Shown here: positions 7,599 through 8,226 of the stretch, in pieces | Position numbering within the stretch: position 1 is the stretch's first letter | Layout of the letters: each line of letters starts with the position of its first letter | Source of the DNA: Pelagibacteraceae bacterium AG-339-N18 | GTDB taxonomy: Bacteria > Pseudomonadota > Alphaproteobacteria > Pelagibacterales > Pelagibacteraceae | Reading direction: 5' to 3' | DNA: 8,226 nucleotides | NCBI GenBank assembly: GCA_003282055.1 | Contig: QCAD01000031.1 | Coordinates: 1 to 8,226, forward strand | The notes under the pieces: model-generated | What the model was told of the DNA's origin: nothing | Seen by the model: only the letters and a program-made list of their open reading frames with translations | The model's database searches: none | Translations under genes and position numbers: made by a program

Positions 7599-7601
7599 TT
7601 A

Positions 7602-8226
7602 ATGAAATCATCTGTAATAACCTTTCCTGGTTCAAATTGTGATAGAGATATGGACGTTGCGCTAAGAAAGTTTGGTTTTAAGAATAAAATGGTTTGGCAT
7701 AATGATATTGAATTACCAAAAAGTGATTTGGTTGTCCTACCTGGTGGTTTTTCTTATGGCGACTATCTTAGATGTGGAAGTATGGCATCTAAATCTAGAA
7801 TTATGCAATCTGTAATAAATTTTGCAAAATCAGGTGGGTTGGTTATGGGGGTCTGTAACGGTTTTCAAATTCTGGTTGAGACAGGTTTAGTGCCCGGAGT
7901 TTTGTTAAGAAACAAATATTTAGAATTTATTTGTAAAAATGTATTCATTAAAATAGACAATAAAGATAACCCTTATTTTAAAAATCTGGATAAAGATATT
8001 TTTGAATTTCATATAGCTCATAATGAAGGAAATTATTTTTGTACCAAAGATCAACTTAAAGAAATTGAAGATAATAACCAAGTTGCAATTTACTATTGTA
8101 ATAATCAAGGTAAAACAGAAGAAGAATTTAATCCAAATGGTTCTATAAAAAATATTGCTGGAATTTTTAATAAGGAAAAAAATGTCTTAGGAATGATGCC
8201 TCATCCAGAAAGAATGATCGATCAAA
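7602..8226 (+). CDS. purQ: FGAM synthetase glutaminase subunit PurQ, 3'-truncated by window edge
   Basis: A start ATG at 7602 opens a frame of 208 codons that runs off the right edge; homologues are about 225-230 residues, so roughly 20 are missing. It is a class I glutamine amidotransferase that hydrolyses glutamine to supply ammonia to PurL. The opening SSVITFPGSNCDRDM and LPGGFSYGDYLRCG (46-59, oxyanion region) are typical of PurQ. The catalytic triad is visible: C85 in GVCNGFQ, H201 and E203 in MPHPER. It begins 3 bases after purS without an obvious ribosome-binding site. purL is the expected next gene outside the window. Confidence 0.96.
   Translation, partial: MKSSVITFPGSNCDRDMDVALRKFGFKNKMVWHNDIELPKSDLVVLPGGFSYGDYLRCGSMASKSRIMQSVINFAKSGGLVMGVCNGFQILVETGLVPGVLLRNKYLEFICKNVFIKIDNKDNPYFKNLDKDIFEFHIAHNEGNYFCTKDQLKEIEDNNQVAIYYCNNQGKTEEEFNPNGSIKNIAGIFNKEKNVLGMMPHPERMIDQ

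Noticed and set aside
7920..8108. 62-codon minus-strand reading frame
   Set aside because: It is antisense to purQ; its hydrophobic composition is the expected reverse reading of AT-rich coding DNA.

Overview
The window looks like a piece of a very compact, AT-rich genome, most likely a free-living marine alphaproteobacterium of the SAR11/Pelagibacterales type. Four things suggest this: heavy use of A/T-ending codons and of Lys, Asn and Ile; almost no intergenic DNA (about 27 non-coding bases in 8,226); few recognisable Shine-Dalgarno sites; and the order sfsA-map-purB-purC-purS-purQ with a separate PurS. A complete-looking purine pathway argues against AT-rich intracellular Rickettsiales. 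The assignment is inferred from style and gene order, not from a marker gene.

Layout. (1) Bases 1-2648, plus strand: the 3' part of a glucosyl-3-phosphoglycerate synthase (GT81-like, cut by the window edge) is coupled by a TAATG overlap to a GH13 subfamily-18 sugar phosphorylase-like gene. Together they suggest synthesis and phosphorolytic recovery of glucosylglycerate, a compatible solute. (2) Bases 2641-3792, minus strand: a short CinA/COG1058-type protein, then a gamma-glutamylcyclotransferase-like protein whose start directly abuts the cinA stop. This pair converges on the GH13 gene with an 8-base tail overlap. (3) Bases 3793-3813: a 21-base divergent region that must hold, or overlap, the promoters for both directions. 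(4) Bases 3814-8226, plus strand: sfsA, map, purB, purC, purS and a 3'-truncated purQ, tightly packed like one operon. PurC and PurB act in successive steps of IMP synthesis (PurB also in AMP synthesis). PurS and PurQ are subunits of the three-part FGAM synthetase, whose PurL subunit probably lies just past the right edge.

I see no rRNA, tRNA, insertion sequence, CRISPR array, phage gene or defence system, and no gap over 300 bases without a gene. Most genes are ordinary housekeeping functions. I do not see a clearly undescribed system; the most interesting points are the glucosylglycerate-type gene pair and the extreme compaction, including a probable leaderless start for sfsA.
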